Origin: Myroides profundi
GTDB lineage: Bacteria; Bacteroidota; Bacteroidia; Flavobacteriales; Flavobacteriaceae
DNA: 64,000 nucleotides
Assembly: GCF_000833025.1 (NCBI RefSeq)
Contig: NZ_CP010817.1
Location: forward strand, 124,001 to 188,000
Reading direction: 5' to 3'
Shown here: piece after piece, positions 54,522 to 63,980 of the stretch
Layout: each line of letters starts with the position of its first letter
Numbering within the stretch: the stretch's first letter is position 1
Translations under genes and position numbers: made by a program
Notes under the pieces: generated by a model
What the model was told of the DNA's origin: nothing
Seen by the model: the letters and a program-made list of their open reading frames with translations, nothing else
Database searches by the model: none

Positions 54522-57500
54522 ATGAGCACTAAATTTACAGAATATAAGAATCTTGACATGTCAGGGGTAGCATCAGAGATGCTAGAGTTTTGGAAAGAAC
54601 AATCAATATTCGAAAAAAGTATTAGTACTAGAGAGGATAATAAACCTTTCGTGTTTTTCGAAGGCCCACCTTCAGCAAATGGTAAACCAGGAATTCACCA
54701 CGTGATGGCTCGTGCTATTAAGGATATTTTTTGTCGTTATAAAACTCAAAAAGGGTTCCAAGTAAAGCGTAAAGCTGGATGGGATACGCATGGACTACCT
54801 GTAGAGTTAGGTACAGAGAAAGAACTTGGAATCACGAAAGAAGATATCGGAACTAAAATTACAGTAGAAGAATACAACCAAGCGTGTAAGCGTACTGTAA
54901 TGCGTTATACAGATCTATGGAATGACCTTACTGAGAAGATGGGTTATTGGGTAGATATGAACGATCCTTATGTGACATACAAGTCTAAATATATGGAATC
55001 AGTATGGTGGTTGTTAAAACAAATCTATGATAAAGACTTGTTATACAAAGGTTATACTATCCAACCATATTCTCCTAAAGCAGGTACAGGTCTATCATCA
55101 CATGAGATTAACCAACCTGGAGCATATAAAGATATCACAGATACAACTATCGTAGCACAGTTTAAAGCTATTGATGAGACATTACCAGAGTTCTTAAAAG
55201 GATTTGGTATTATCCATTTCTTAGCTTGGACGACTACTCCATGGACATTACCATCGAATACAGCATTGACTGTAGGTCCTAAGATTGACTATGTATTAGT
55301 GAAATCGTTTAACCAATATACAGGTGAGGCGATTAATGTAGTATTAGGTAAACCATTAGTTGGTAAGCAGTTCGCAGGTAAGTTCGTAGCTGTAGAAACA
55401 GAAGAAGAATTAAACGCATATAAAGAAGGTGATAAAAAGATTCCTTACTTCGTAGTTAAGGAATTTAAAGGTGCTGACTTAGTGGGAGCTAAGTATGAGC
55501 AGTTATTGCCTTATGTATTACCATACCAAAATCCTGAGAACGCATTCAGAGTAATCTCTGGAGACTTCGTTACTACAGAAGATGGTACAGGTATCGTACA
55601 TACAGCTCCTACTTTTGGTGCAGATGATGCTAAAGTGGCTAAAGAAGCTACACCAGAAGTACCACCTATGCTTATCCTTGACGCTGATGAGAACCCAGTT
55701 CCATTAGTAGACTTACAAGGTCGTTTCGTTAAAGAGCTTGGTGACTTAGGAGGTAAATATGTGAAGAATGAATACTACGATGAAGGACAAGCACCTGAGC
55801 GCTCTGTAGACGTAGAAATAGCTATTCGTTTAAAAGAAGAAAACAAAGCGTTCAAAGTAGAGAAGTATGTTCACAGTTACCCACATTGTTGGAGAACGAA
55901 CAAACCTGTATTGTACTACCCATTAGACTCTTGGTTTATCAAGATCACTGAGGTAAAAGAGCGTATGTTCGAATTAAACGAAGAAGTGAACTGGAAGCCT
56001 AAAGCGACTGGAGAAGGACGTTTTGGTAACTGGATTAAGAATGCAAATGACTGGAACTTATCTCGTTCTCGTTTCTGGGGTATTCCATTACCTATCTGGA
56101 GATCTGAGGATAAGACAGAAGAGCTTGTAGTAGGATCTGTAGAAGAGTTAATGAATGAGATTAATAAATCTATGGCTGCTGGTATCCAAACAGCTAATCC
56201 TTTTGAAGGATTCGTAGTAGGAAATATGAGTGAAGAGAACTATGATAAAGTTGATTTACATAAGAATGTAGTTGATAATATCGTATTAGTATCTCCTTCT
56301 GGTAAACCTATGCGTCGTGAGTCAGACTTAATTGACGTTTGGTTTGATTCTGGGTCTATGCCTTATGCACAATGGCACTATCCATTTGAAAATAAAGACT
56401 TAATAGACAATAATAAATCATATCCTGCAGACTTTATCGCTGAGGGAGTTGACCAGACACGTGGATGGTTCTATACATTACATGCTATTGCTACATTAGT
56501 ATTTGATACTAAAGCATATAAGAATGTAGTGTCTAACGGATTAGTGTTAGATAAGAACGGATTGAAGATGTCTAAGAGTTTAGGTAATACTGTAGATCCA
56601 TTCGATACATTAGCTGAGCACGGACCAGATGCTACACGTTGGTATATGATTTCGAATGCGAATCCATGGGATAACTTGAAATTTGACCTTGATGGTATTA
56701 CAGAAGTAAGAAGAAAGTTCTTCGGGACATTATATAATACTTATAACTTCTTTGCGTTATATGCTAATATTGATGGATTTAAATACGAAGAGAAAGACAT
56801 TCCATTAGCAGAAAGACCTGAGATAGACAGATGGATCTTATCAGAGCTAAATACTTTAGTACAGCGTGTAGACGAATTCTATGCAGAGTATGAGCCAACG
56901 AAAGCAGCTCGTGCGATTACAGATTTCGTTACAGAGAACTTGAGTAACTGGTATGTTCGTCTATGTAGAAGAAGATTCTGGAAAGGTGAATATGCACAAG
57001 ATAAGATAGCAGCTTACCAAACATTGTATACTTGTTTATTAACAGTAGCTAAATTAGGATCTCCTATTGCTCCATTCTTTATGGATAAACTTTACAGAGA
57101 CTTAACTTTAGCGACACATGGAGAAAGTTTCGAATCTGTACATTTGGCTAACTTCCCAGAATTTAAGGAAGAGTTCGTTGATAAAGCATTAGAAAGCAGA
57201 ATGCAAAAAGCTCAAATCATTTCTTCATTAGTGTTATCACTTCGTAAGAAAGAAATGATTAAGGTACGTCAACCACTACAGAGAGTAATGATTCCTGTAT
57301 TAGATGATAACCAAAGAAATGAGATATTAGCTATCGCTGATCTAATCAAAGCGGAGGTTAATGTGAAAGAAATCGAATTACTAGATGATGCTTCAGGTAT
57401 CTTAGTAAAACAGATCAAACCTAACTTTAAAACATTAGGACCACGATTCGGCAAGGATATGGGGCTGATTGCGAATAAGATACAAGGTTTTGGGCAGGAA

Positions 57501-57923
57501 GAAATCGCATTACTTGAAAGAAATGGTGAGATTACATTAGATCTATCAGAAAAAAGTGTTACTTTAACAGTAGCAGATGTTGAGATTACTTCTCAAGATA
57601 TTGAAGGATGGCTAGTTGCTAATGAAGCTGGACTAACAGTAGCATTAGACATAACTATCAGCCCTGAATTGAGAAAAGAAGGTATCTCAAGAGAGTTAGT
57701 AAATAGAATTCAGAACATCAGAAAAGACTCTGGATTTGAAGTTACTGATAAGATTGTAGTAAAAATACTAGAAGAAAAAGAAATAAAAGAGGCTGTTTTA
57801 GCGAATGAGGACTATATCAAGTCTGAAACACTAACACACACATTAGAATTCGTGACTGAGTTGAGCGAGGGTGTAGATGTAGAGTTTGATGAGCTAAAAA
57901 CGCGAGTGTTAATTTTAAAATAA
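54522..57923 (+). CDS. ileS: Isoleucyl-tRNA synthetase (type 2, GIHH signature)
   Basis: Class I synthetase of 1133 residues, the length and layout of the eukaryote-like type (IleRS2). The HIGH position reads P-G-I-H-H (Gly57-His60), that is G-x-H-H instead of H-x-G-H. The KMSKS motif is at residues 682-686. The editing domain lies between (about 190-420), with T-T-P-W-T-L-P-S-N-T and G-D-F-V-T-T-E-D-G-T-G-I-V-H. The tRNA-binding C-terminal part is complete. IleRS2 forms are known to be naturally tolerant of mupirocin, and swapped G-x-H-H forms have been reported as strongly resistant. The traR gene follows after 8 bases. Confidence 0.96.
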   Translation: MSTKFTEYKNLDMSGVASEMLEFWKEQSIFEKSISTREDNKPFVFFEGPPSANGKPGIHHVMARAIKDIFCRYKTQKGFQVKRKAGWDTHGLPVELGTEKELGITKEDIGTKITVEEYNQACKRTVMRYTDLWNDLTEKMGYWVDMNDPYVTYKSKYMESVWWLLKQIYDKDLLYKGYTIQPYSPKAGTGLSSHEINQPGAYKDITDTTIVAQFKAIDETLPEFLKGFGIIHFLAWTTTPWTLPSNTALTVGPKIDYVLVKSFNQYTGEAINVVLGKPLVGKQFAGKFVAVETEEELNAYKEGDKKIPYFVVKEFKGADLVGAKYEQLLPYVLPYQNPENAFRVISGDFVTTEDGTGIVHTAPTFGADDAKVAKEATPEVPPMLILDADENPVPLVDLQGRFVKELGDLGGKYVKNEYYDEGQAPERSVDVEIAIRLKEENKAFKVEKYVHSYPHCWRTNKPVLYYPLDSWFIKITEVKERMFELNEEVNWKPKATGEGRFGNWIKNANDWNLSRSRFWGIPLPIWRSEDKTEELVVGSVEELMNEINKSMAAGIQTANPFEGFVVGNMSEENYDKVDLHKNVVDNIVLVSPSGKPMRRESDLIDVWFDSGSMPYAQWHYPFENKDLIDNNKSYPADFIAEGVDQTRGWFYTLHAIATLVFDTKAYKNVVSNGLVLDKNGLKMSKSLGNTVDPFDTLAEHGPDATRWYMISNANPWDNLKFDLDGITEVRRKFFGTLYNTYNFFALYANIDGFKYEEKDIPLAERPEIDRWILSELNTLVQRVDEFYAEYEPTKAARAITDFVTENLSNWYVRLCRRRFWKGEYAQDKIAAYQTLYTCLLTVAKLGSPIAPFFMDKLYRDLTLATHGESFESVHLANFPEFKEEFVDKALESRMQKAQIISSLVLSLRKKEMIKVRQPLQRVMIPVLDDNQRNEILAIADLIKAEVNVKEIELLDDASGILVKQIKPNFKTLGPRFGKDMGLIANKIQGFGQEEIALLERNGEITLDLSEKSVTLTVADVEITSQDIEGWLVANEAGLTVALDITISPELRKEGISRELVNRIQNIRKDSGFEVTDKIVVKILEEKEIKEAVLANEDYIKSETLTHTLEFVTELSEGVDVEFDELKTRVLILK

Positions 57924-57931
57924 TTAAAATT

Positions 57932-58318
57932 ATGAAAGAAGTAGGTGAAATTGTACGTTATTCTGATGCAGATTTAGCTGAATTTAAGGTGTTAATATCG
58001 GCTAAGATTGAGAAAGCTCAAGCAGATTTAGAATTAATTAAAAGCGCCTATATGAATGATTTGAATAATGGTACAGATGATACATCACCTACATTCAAAG
58101 CGTTTGAAGAAGGAAGCGAAACAATGTCTAAAGAAGCGAATGCTCAGTTAGCAATACGTCAAGAGAAGTTTATTCGTGATTTAAAAAATGCATTAATCCG
58201 TATTGAAAACAAGACTTACGGTATATGTAAAGTAACAGGGAAACTAATCGATAAAGAAAGATTGAAATTAGTTCCGCATGCTACTATGAGTATCGAGGCA
58301 AAGAATCTGCAACGTTAA
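57932..58318 (+). CDS. TraR/DksA family protein with degenerate zinc finger
   Basis: Protein of 128 residues with an N-terminal coiled coil (about 10-100) and a C-terminal DksA-like tail I-E-N-K-T-Y-G-I-C-K-V-T-G-K-L-I-D-K-E-R-L. Only one of the four zinc cysteines remains, so zinc is probably not bound; this is usual in Bacteroidota homologues. DksA-like proteins enter the RNA polymerase secondary channel and work with ppGpp. It lies between ileS and lspA, an order conserved in flavobacteria. Confidence 0.9.
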   Translation: MKEVGEIVRYSDADLAEFKVLISAKIEKAQADLELIKSAYMNDLNNGTDDTSPTFKAFEEGSETMSKEANAQLAIRQEKFIRDLKNALIRIENKTYGICKVTGKLIDKERLKLVPHATMSIEAKNLQR

Positions 58319-58333
58319 TCTTTAATAAATTTA

Positions 58334-58361
58334 AAAACGCTCCATTAGGAGCGTTTTTTTT
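58334..58361 (+). terminator. Terminator after the TraR/DksA gene
   Basis: Ten-base perfect arms 58334-58343 and 58348-58357, ATTA loop, T run. Confidence 0.92.
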
Positions 58362-58376
58362 ATGTGATAAAATAAC

Positions 58377-58384
58377 TACATTTG
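58377..58384 (+). promoter_or_regulatory. -7 box of lspA
   Basis: TACATTTG matches TAnnTTTG, 20 bases before the ATG, just after the terminator. Confidence 0.55.
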
Positions 58385-58404
58385 TTCCTTGTAAATAAAG
58401 AAAA

Positions 58405-59001
58405 ATGTCGTTAAAGAGAGCTTACCTACTTGTTTTGATAGTATTGATACTAGATCAGCTATTGAAGATATATATTAAAACTAATTTTTTATTAAATGAT
58501 GAGATAGTCGTTTTTGATTGGTTTCGCATTCATTTTATAGAGAATGAGGGTATGGCCTGGGGAGTAGAATTACCCGGTGATTATGGTAAACTTGCTTTGA
58601 CATTATTCAGAATAGTTGCTGTATGTGGTATTGCATGGTGGTTAAATGATTCTTTCAAGAAGAAAGCTTCTAATTATCTTATCGTAGCTATTGCTTTAAT
58701 TATGGCAGGAGCATTAGGTAATATTATTGACTCGATATTCTATGGAGTTATCTTTAATGAGAGTACACCAGGGCAGATAGCAACGATGTTCTCAGATCAG
58801 CCTTATGGTAGTTGGTTTCACGGTAAGGTAGTAGATATGTTCTATTTCCCTATCTGGAAAGGATATCTACCTGAGTGGTTACCTATCTGGGGAGGAAACT
58901 ACTTTACTTTCTTCAATGCTATTTTTAATATTGCGGATGTAGCTATATCAGTAGGAGTAGGTATCTTAATCGTATTTAGTAAAAAAGTTTTTAAAAACTA
59001 A
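58405..59001 (+). CDS. lspA: Lipoprotein signal peptidase II
   Basis: Inner-membrane aspartic peptidase of 198 residues that cleaves lipoprotein signals at the lipidated cysteine. Four membrane helices; catalytic aspartates in GNIIDS and NIADVAIS, with the conserved N in I-E-N-E-G and F-N near the second site. It is longer than the usual 160-170 residues because the loop between the two catalytic segments is extended (about 118-165), as in other Bacteroidota. It fits the many lipoproteins in this window. Confidence 0.95.
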   Translation: MSLKRAYLLVLIVLILDQLLKIYIKTNFLLNDEIVVFDWFRIHFIENEGMAWGVELPGDYGKLALTLFRIVAVCGIAWWLNDSFKKKASNYLIVAIALIMAGALGNIIDSIFYGVIFNESTPGQIATMFSDQPYGSWFHGKVVDMFYFPIWKGYLPEWLPIWGGNYFTFFNAIFNIADVAISVGVGILIVFSKKVFKN

Positions 59002-59007
59002 CAATAT

Positions 59008-59033
59008 GGCTCTCTTTTAGGGAGCCTTTTTTT
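59008..59033 (+). terminator. Terminator after lspA
   Basis: GGCTCTC (59008-59014) and GGGAGCC (59020-59026) with one G-U pair, 5-base loop, T run. Confidence 0.85.
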
Positions 59034-59136
59034 ATATATAGAGATTGGGTTAGATGTAGATCATTCGTTGCTTAAATCAATCTCTAAGTGTATTGTAGAG
59101 TAGAAGTGTGCACTATAGACTAAGTTATAAAAATAT

Positions 59137-59160
59137 AAAGGCTTCCCGAGGGAAGCCTTT
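59137..59160 (-). terminator. Terminator after the S41 protease gene
   Basis: Ten-base perfect arms 59137-59146 and 59151-59160, 4-base loop, T-rich tail on the minus strand. Confidence 0.8.
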
Positions 59161-59166
59161 ACTGTA

Positions 59167-62100
59167 TTATTTAATGTCTTTCAAGATTTCTTGAACAGCT
59201 CTCTCTAATTGAGGATCATTGTCATTTAATCTATCTACGAATGTGTTTTTAACATAGATATCAGGTGCAACACCTGTTTTCTCTAGGTCCTGCCCATCCA
59301 TTGTATAAGTACCCCATGATGGTAATCTATATGATGAGCCGTCTACTAAGCTCTTACCAGAAGTAAAGATGATCCATCTATAGGTCTCTTGACCGATGAT
59401 TTTACCTAGTTTTAAGGCTTTAAACCCTGCAGCAGTCATCTCAGCATCACTCAGAGACGATTCATTGATAAGCAATACTATTGGCTTACCACTAGGGGTG
59501 AAGTTACTCTGTACAGTTAGTTTGCCTTCTCTATACTTCCATTGTAGATATGGTCTTTGAGATAAGAAGTTCAGTACCTTATCATGTACATTTCCTCCTG
59601 TATTATAACGCAAGTCTAAGATTACACCTTCTTTATTAGCCTCTTGTTCTACCATATCTAGTAAGAATCTGTCTAACTCAGGTGAAGTCATATTCTTCAT
59701 ATACGTATATGCGATACGATTATCACTTAGCTTGTTCACACGTTGTTTATTCGTATAAATCCATTCGTCATACAGTAGTGACTTCATGTCTCCAAAAGAG
59801 ATAGGATGCAGCTTCGTATTAATCTCTTTTCCTCCTCTATTGAATGTTAGGCTGATTTCTTCTTGACTATTAGCGAAGGTGAAATAAGTATCTCTATTCG
59901 CTTTCTCATCTACTTTCTGCCCATTCACTTTGGTTAATACATCTCCAGGTTTAATGTCTATGTCTGTAGCATAAGCAGGAGATTTACGTACGATGCGCTC
60001 TACTTGATAAGGCTTATCCGTATTGAATACGATACCAGTCTCATAAGATCTGTAGCTCAGTTTTGTCTTTTCTTCACTTCCAGACGAATTAAACCCTAAA
60101 TGAGAAGAACCTAATTCTCCTAACATATCGTTCAGTAAGATACGCAGGTCATTTCTGCTATTAACATCAGGTAGATATTGAGCGAATTGCTCTTTCATAT
60201 TATCCCAATCTATACCGTGGAAAGTTTCGTCATAGAAATTCTCCTCTACACCTGCCCATGTCTCATAATACATTTGGTTAAACTCATCTGCCAAGTTTTT
60301 AGTAAAGCTGTGTTTGATTTTAATCTGCTCAGGCTTTCCTTTACTTAACTCAAAACTATAGATATTACCACTGATTAGTGCATATACTTTTTTGTCACGT
60401 TGAAGTAACTGATTCGCGCGTTTATCGAATACTTTCTCGCTTTTATTATCTTCGAAGTCTTCGTAAACTGTTTTGTATAAATTGCCCTTTCCGTTTTCTT
60501 GATTCGTGTTATAGAACACTACCTCTTTTTTATCATCAGCGAATACGATAGGATTATATTGGTTACCAAAACGGTCACTTACCTGCTCTATACGGTCAAG
60601 CAGTCCCTCTGTGTTTATCTTAATAGATTTCACTTTTGGGGTATCTTCTTGTTTTTTCTTTTTGTCCTTTTTCTTAGTATCTTTTGTATCCTCCTCTTTC
60701 TTTTCTACGAATAGTTTGTCAAACTGATCAGACTTAAATGCATCTGTCTGCCAGTCTACAGAGAATCGGTAGATACTAGGGTTTTGCATCCCTAGAGGAT
60801 AAGAAGGATTAAGTCTATCACTCATAAAGTAGATATACTTCCCACTAGGAGACCAGTAAGGACTAGACTCTGCTACACCTGTATTCGTTAAGTTAATTGT
60901 CTCATTCTTTGCGATATGATGAACAAAGATGTCCTCTTCAAAATTGCGCTTAGCGGTGAATAGTACATATTCGCCATTAGGAGAGAAAGAAGGTGTAGAG
61001 TTTTGGAATGCCCATATTTCGTCTTTCACTATTACTTTAGAAGTATAAGTCGTCAAGTCTAATAATCTCACTTCATCTCTACCACTTAGGTATACAGCTT
61101 TAGTCATTTCTTTATTTAAAGTAATGTCTCTGTTGTTGCGATTATCAGAAGTTAATTGAGTAACTGTTCCCTTGCCATCAGCAGGTCTTTTAAACCAATT
61201 TTGGTATCCTTTATAAGTCTGACTGTATAGTAGCGTCTTGTTGTCCTTTAACCATTTTACTTCCATTACACGTTCTTTACCATCCGATACTGCTTGTACG
61301 AATTTTCCTTCGATATCCGATACGAATAATATCCCACGACTAACGAATGCAATCTTCTTGGTATCAGGAGATACATCGAAGTATTCCATATTCTCTTCTA
61401 CAGCATAAGACTGCTCTTTCTCGATAGCTTTATTCGTGTTTACAGAAGCAGCTAGAGGTGTTATAGACTTAGTAGCTGTGTCAAGCACATAAATCATATA
61501 ATCTTTCTCAAAAACGACTTTGCTACCATCAGCTGACACATAAGGTTTCTTGATAGAAGTATCGAAGTTCGTCAAGGCTACTTTCTTTCCATTCTCGAAG
61601 GTGTATAAGTTATAGTTACCATTGTTCTCGTCTGAGATGAAGTATATCTTCCCATTTTTATCTACTGTAGGGTTAAAATCCTTTCCTTCATAATCTGTAT
61701 AAGATTTGAATGCCTTAGTCGTAGGATTATAACCTAGTATATCTGGGTTGTTCTCTCCTTTATAACGCTTACGAGTAGTCTGACTAGCACTTTCCATAGA
61801 GCTAGTGAATAAGTATTCACCAGAAGGAGTAACAACTAATCCATTTGTATTATTAAAGTAGTTTGTAAACAGTGGTTTAGGAGTACCACCCTTGATATCT
61901 ATAGCATAAGAACCAAAGTTATTATTCGCATTAGAAGTAAAGTAAATCGTCTTACTATCCCAACTCCAACTCTCTACATCTTCAGAAGCTTGATGGTAAG
62001 TAAGTTGTGTGATTTGTCCTCCTGTTAGAGGCATTAAGAATACATCTCTGTTGCTGTATTGGTCAGAAGAGAATGCAAGCCAATTTCCATCAGGAGATAC

Positions 62101-62310
62101 GCGAGGGTTAGTCTCGTTGCCTTCTAAGGCAGTTACTCTTAGAGCTTCTCCACCAGCTGTTGGAGCTTGCCATATATCGCCATTATAGCTAAAGTAAGTA
62201 GTCTTTCCATCAGGGCTTAGTGATGGGGTAGAAGCAAATTTAGGTGATTGCTGTCCCCATGCTAAACTTACAAGAGAAAGTGTAAGTAAGGTGATAGTGT
62301 TTTTGATCAT
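59167..62310 (-). CDS. Tricorn-like S41 family serine protease
   Basis: Secreted protease of 1047 residues with a signal peptide ending in AWGQ. N-terminal TolB/WD40-like beta-propeller repeats (S-P-D-G-K, V-S-P-D-G-N-W, S-P-S-G-K-Y) fill about 25-520, then a lysine-rich linker (KKKDKKKKQ, about 560), a core domain, a PDZ domain (about 770-850), and the S41 catalytic domain with the Ser in ESSLSDAEM and the G-Q-E-T-Y-R-W segment. The arrangement is that of the Tricorn core protease, which processes peptides. Single gene with its own terminator. The exact substrate is unknown. Confidence 0.92.
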   Translation of the reverse strand: MIKNTITLLTLSLVSLAWGQQSPKFASTPSLSPDGKTTYFSYNGDIWQAPTAGGEALRVTALEGNETNPRVSPDGNWLAFSSDQYSNRDVFLMPLTGGQITQLTYHQASEDVESWSWDSKTIYFTSNANNNFGSYAIDIKGGTPKPLFTNYFNNTNGLVVTPSGEYLFTSSMESASQTTRKRYKGENNPDILGYNPTTKAFKSYTDYEGKDFNPTVDKNGKIYFISDENNGNYNLYTFENGKKVALTNFDTSIKKPYVSADGSKVVFEKDYMIYVLDTATKSITPLAASVNTNKAIEKEQSYAVEENMEYFDVSPDTKKIAFVSRGILFVSDIEGKFVQAVSDGKERVMEVKWLKDNKTLLYSQTYKGYQNWFKRPADGKGTVTQLTSDNRNNRDITLNKEMTKAVYLSGRDEVRLLDLTTYTSKVIVKDEIWAFQNSTPSFSPNGEYVLFTAKRNFEEDIFVHHIAKNETINLTNTGVAESSPYWSPSGKYIYFMSDRLNPSYPLGMQNPSIYRFSVDWQTDAFKSDQFDKLFVEKKEEDTKDTKKKDKKKKQEDTPKVKSIKINTEGLLDRIEQVSDRFGNQYNPIVFADDKKEVVFYNTNQENGKGNLYKTVYEDFEDNKSEKVFDKRANQLLQRDKKVYALISGNIYSFELSKGKPEQIKIKHSFTKNLADEFNQMYYETWAGVEENFYDETFHGIDWDNMKEQFAQYLPDVNSRNDLRILLNDMLGELGSSHLGFNSSGSEEKTKLSYRSYETGIVFNTDKPYQVERIVRKSPAYATDIDIKPGDVLTKVNGQKVDEKANRDTYFTFANSQEEISLTFNRGGKEINTKLHPISFGDMKSLLYDEWIYTNKQRVNKLSDNRIAYTYMKNMTSPELDRFLLDMVEQEANKEGVILDLRYNTGGNVHDKVLNFLSQRPYLQWKYREGKLTVQSNFTPSGKPIVLLINESSLSDAEMTAAGFKALKLGKIIGQETYRWIIFTSGKSLVDGSSYRLPSWGTYTMDGQDLEKTGVAPDIYVKNTFVDRLNDNDPQLERAVQEILKDIK

Positions 62311-62428
62311 TGGTTAATATTTTTAATAAACATAAAAATATTTTCCTTAACTCACTAATCCTAATTTAGTTTTAACTGTTGATAGAAGGCTAATAGCAAG
62401 GTGTCTGTATTCAAATAGACCTATAAAA

Positions 62429-62462
62429 AGAACGAGACAATACCTCAATATTGCCTCGTTCT
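62429..62462 (-). terminator. Terminator after the 5-formyltetrahydrofolate cyclo-ligase gene
   Basis: AGAACGAG (62429-62436) with CTCGTTCT (62455-62462) and an inner CAATA/TATTG pair separated by one mismatch; T run on the minus strand. Confidence 0.8.
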
Positions 62463-62469
62463 ATATGTG

Positions 62470-63033
62470 TTAAAATCGATATACTTCTGTCGGTGTGATG
62501 CAATAGTCAAGAGGTATGTCTCCTTCTCTCACATCGCTGATATGGTCTTCTGGTGGGAAGAAACTCAAGCCCACTTTGATCACATTGGGTTTGCATTCTG
62601 CTAAAAATCTATCGTAGAATCCCTTGCCATAGCCTATTCTATTTCCTTGTTTGTCATAAGCTAATAAGGGAATGAAGACTACATCAAGCTGTTTTTCGCT
62701 TACTTGAATGCCGTCTATAGGTTCAGGAATACCATAACTATTGACTTTAATCGTAGTGTTATCCGTCAAGAGGTAATGTGACAATGTCCCCTCCTTGAAG
62801 TCAGATTTAGATAAGATAGTATTCTTATCCTTACCCGCTAATATCTGCAGTAGGTATTCTGTATCTATTTCTTTTTTATTTCGAATACTTAGAAACAGGT
62901 GGTAGTTCACTTTATCCCAGATTGGTAACTGTAGTGCTTGATTTGCGATTTCTAAACTGAGGTCATCTATTCTATCTAAGTCTAAGTTATCACGAAGGGC
63001 TTTATATTTTAATCTTAATTCTTCTTTATTCAT
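62470..63033 (-). CDS. 5-formyltetrahydrofolate cyclo-ligase
   Basis: Protein of 187 residues that converts 5-formyl-THF to 5,10-methenyl-THF with ATP. Family marks: a basic N-terminal segment (L-R-L-K-Y-K-A-L-R), the D-V-V-F-I-P-L-L-A-Y-D segment, and the phosphate-binding R-I-G-Y-G-K-G-F-Y-D-R-F. Its start overlaps the stop of the next gene upstream by four bases (ATGA), so the two are translated together. Confidence 0.93.
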   Translation of the reverse strand: MNKEELRLKYKALRDNLDLDRIDDLSLEIANQALQLPIWDKVNYHLFLSIRNKKEIDTEYLLQILAGKDKNTILSKSDFKEGTLSHYLLTDNTTIKVNSYGIPEPIDGIQVSEKQLDVVFIPLLAYDKQGNRIGYGKGFYDRFLAECKPNVIKVGLSFFPPEDHISDVREGDIPLDYCITPTEVYRF

Positions 63034-63980
63034 TTTTTTAATGTTTTTGAGATGTGAAATACTGCATCTCCTTGATAGACTATAGGAGCATCATTTACAT
63101 TGATTACATAGCCTGCATTCGGTGCTTTGATTGTTGTGTTTTCTTTTCCATACGGGTCAGATACCTCTGCTAATACAGCTCCTTTCTCTACGTACGAACC
63201 TATTTTTACCTGATCGTGTAATAACCCAGAGCGCTTAGCACGTACCCAAATAGAGTTGGTGATGATGGTCATATCTTCTTTAGGAGGACAGATGCTAAAC
63301 TCATCTTTCAACATATCAAAAGAGTGTAAGAATCGCTTCGTACCTTCTACTCCCATTTCTGATACATCAGAGTTAATATCTAAGGACTTTCCTCCTTCGA
63401 ATAATAGCATTTTGATACCTTTCTTAGCACACGCATTTCTAAAAGAACCAGCTATCTGTGCTGAGTACAATAAGAAAGGTGGGTGAAAGATAGTCGCTAA
63501 CTCTTCTAACTCTAGGTTTTCTGGAGCGATTCTGATTTGAGGAGCGTTAAATCTACTTGCACCTCCTGCGTGAAAGTCGATAGCATAATCTACATGAGGC
63601 AAGATATAGTTCACGAGATAATGGGCAAAACGTCCTGCTAGTGAACCAGTCTTACTACCAGGGAATACCCTGTTCATATCTCTACCATCTGGGAACTCTC
63701 TAGATTGGTTAATAAACCCAAATATATTAATCACAGGGATACAAATAATCGTACCTCGCTTAGGAACATTCATTCCACGATGTACTATCTGACGTACGAT
63801 ATCCACCCCATTCAACTCATCACCATGTAGTCCAGCAGAGAGTAATACGGTAGGACCGTCTAGTCTAGCTCTGGATACGATAACAGGTATTTTTAGTTTA
63901 GTAGCTGTGTGTAATCTTGCGATTTCAAGGTTTAAAGTCTTGGTTTCACCGGGATGTATTGTTTCATCTAGTATAGTCAT
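63030..63980 (-). CDS. Succinylglutamate desuccinylase/aspartoacylase family hydrolase
   Basis: Zinc carboxypeptidase-like protein of 316 residues. The zinc ligands lie in G-L-H-G-D-E-L-N-G (His and Glu) and in D-Y-A-I-D-F-H-A-G-G (His). The C-terminal beta domain (S-G-L-L-H-D-Q-V-K-I-G-S-Y-V-E-K-G) resembles a biotinyl-lipoyl fold. Family members remove acyl groups from amino acids; the substrate is not determined. First gene of a pair with the folate enzyme by a four-base overlap. Confidence 0.88.
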   Translation of the reverse strand: MTILDETIHPGETKTLNLEIARLHTATKLKIPVIVSRARLDGPTVLLSAGLHGDELNGVDIVRQIVHRGMNVPKRGTIICIPVINIFGFINQSREFPDGRDMNRVFPGSKTGSLAGRFAHYLVNYILPHVDYAIDFHAGGASRFNAPQIRIAPENLELEELATIFHPPFLLYSAQIAGSFRNACAKKGIKMLLFEGGKSLDINSDVSEMGVEGTKRFLHSFDMLKDEFSICPPKEDMTIITNSIWVRAKRSGLLHDQVKIGSYVEKGAVLAEVSDPYGKENTTIKAPNAGYVINVNDAPIVYQGDAVFHISKTLKK

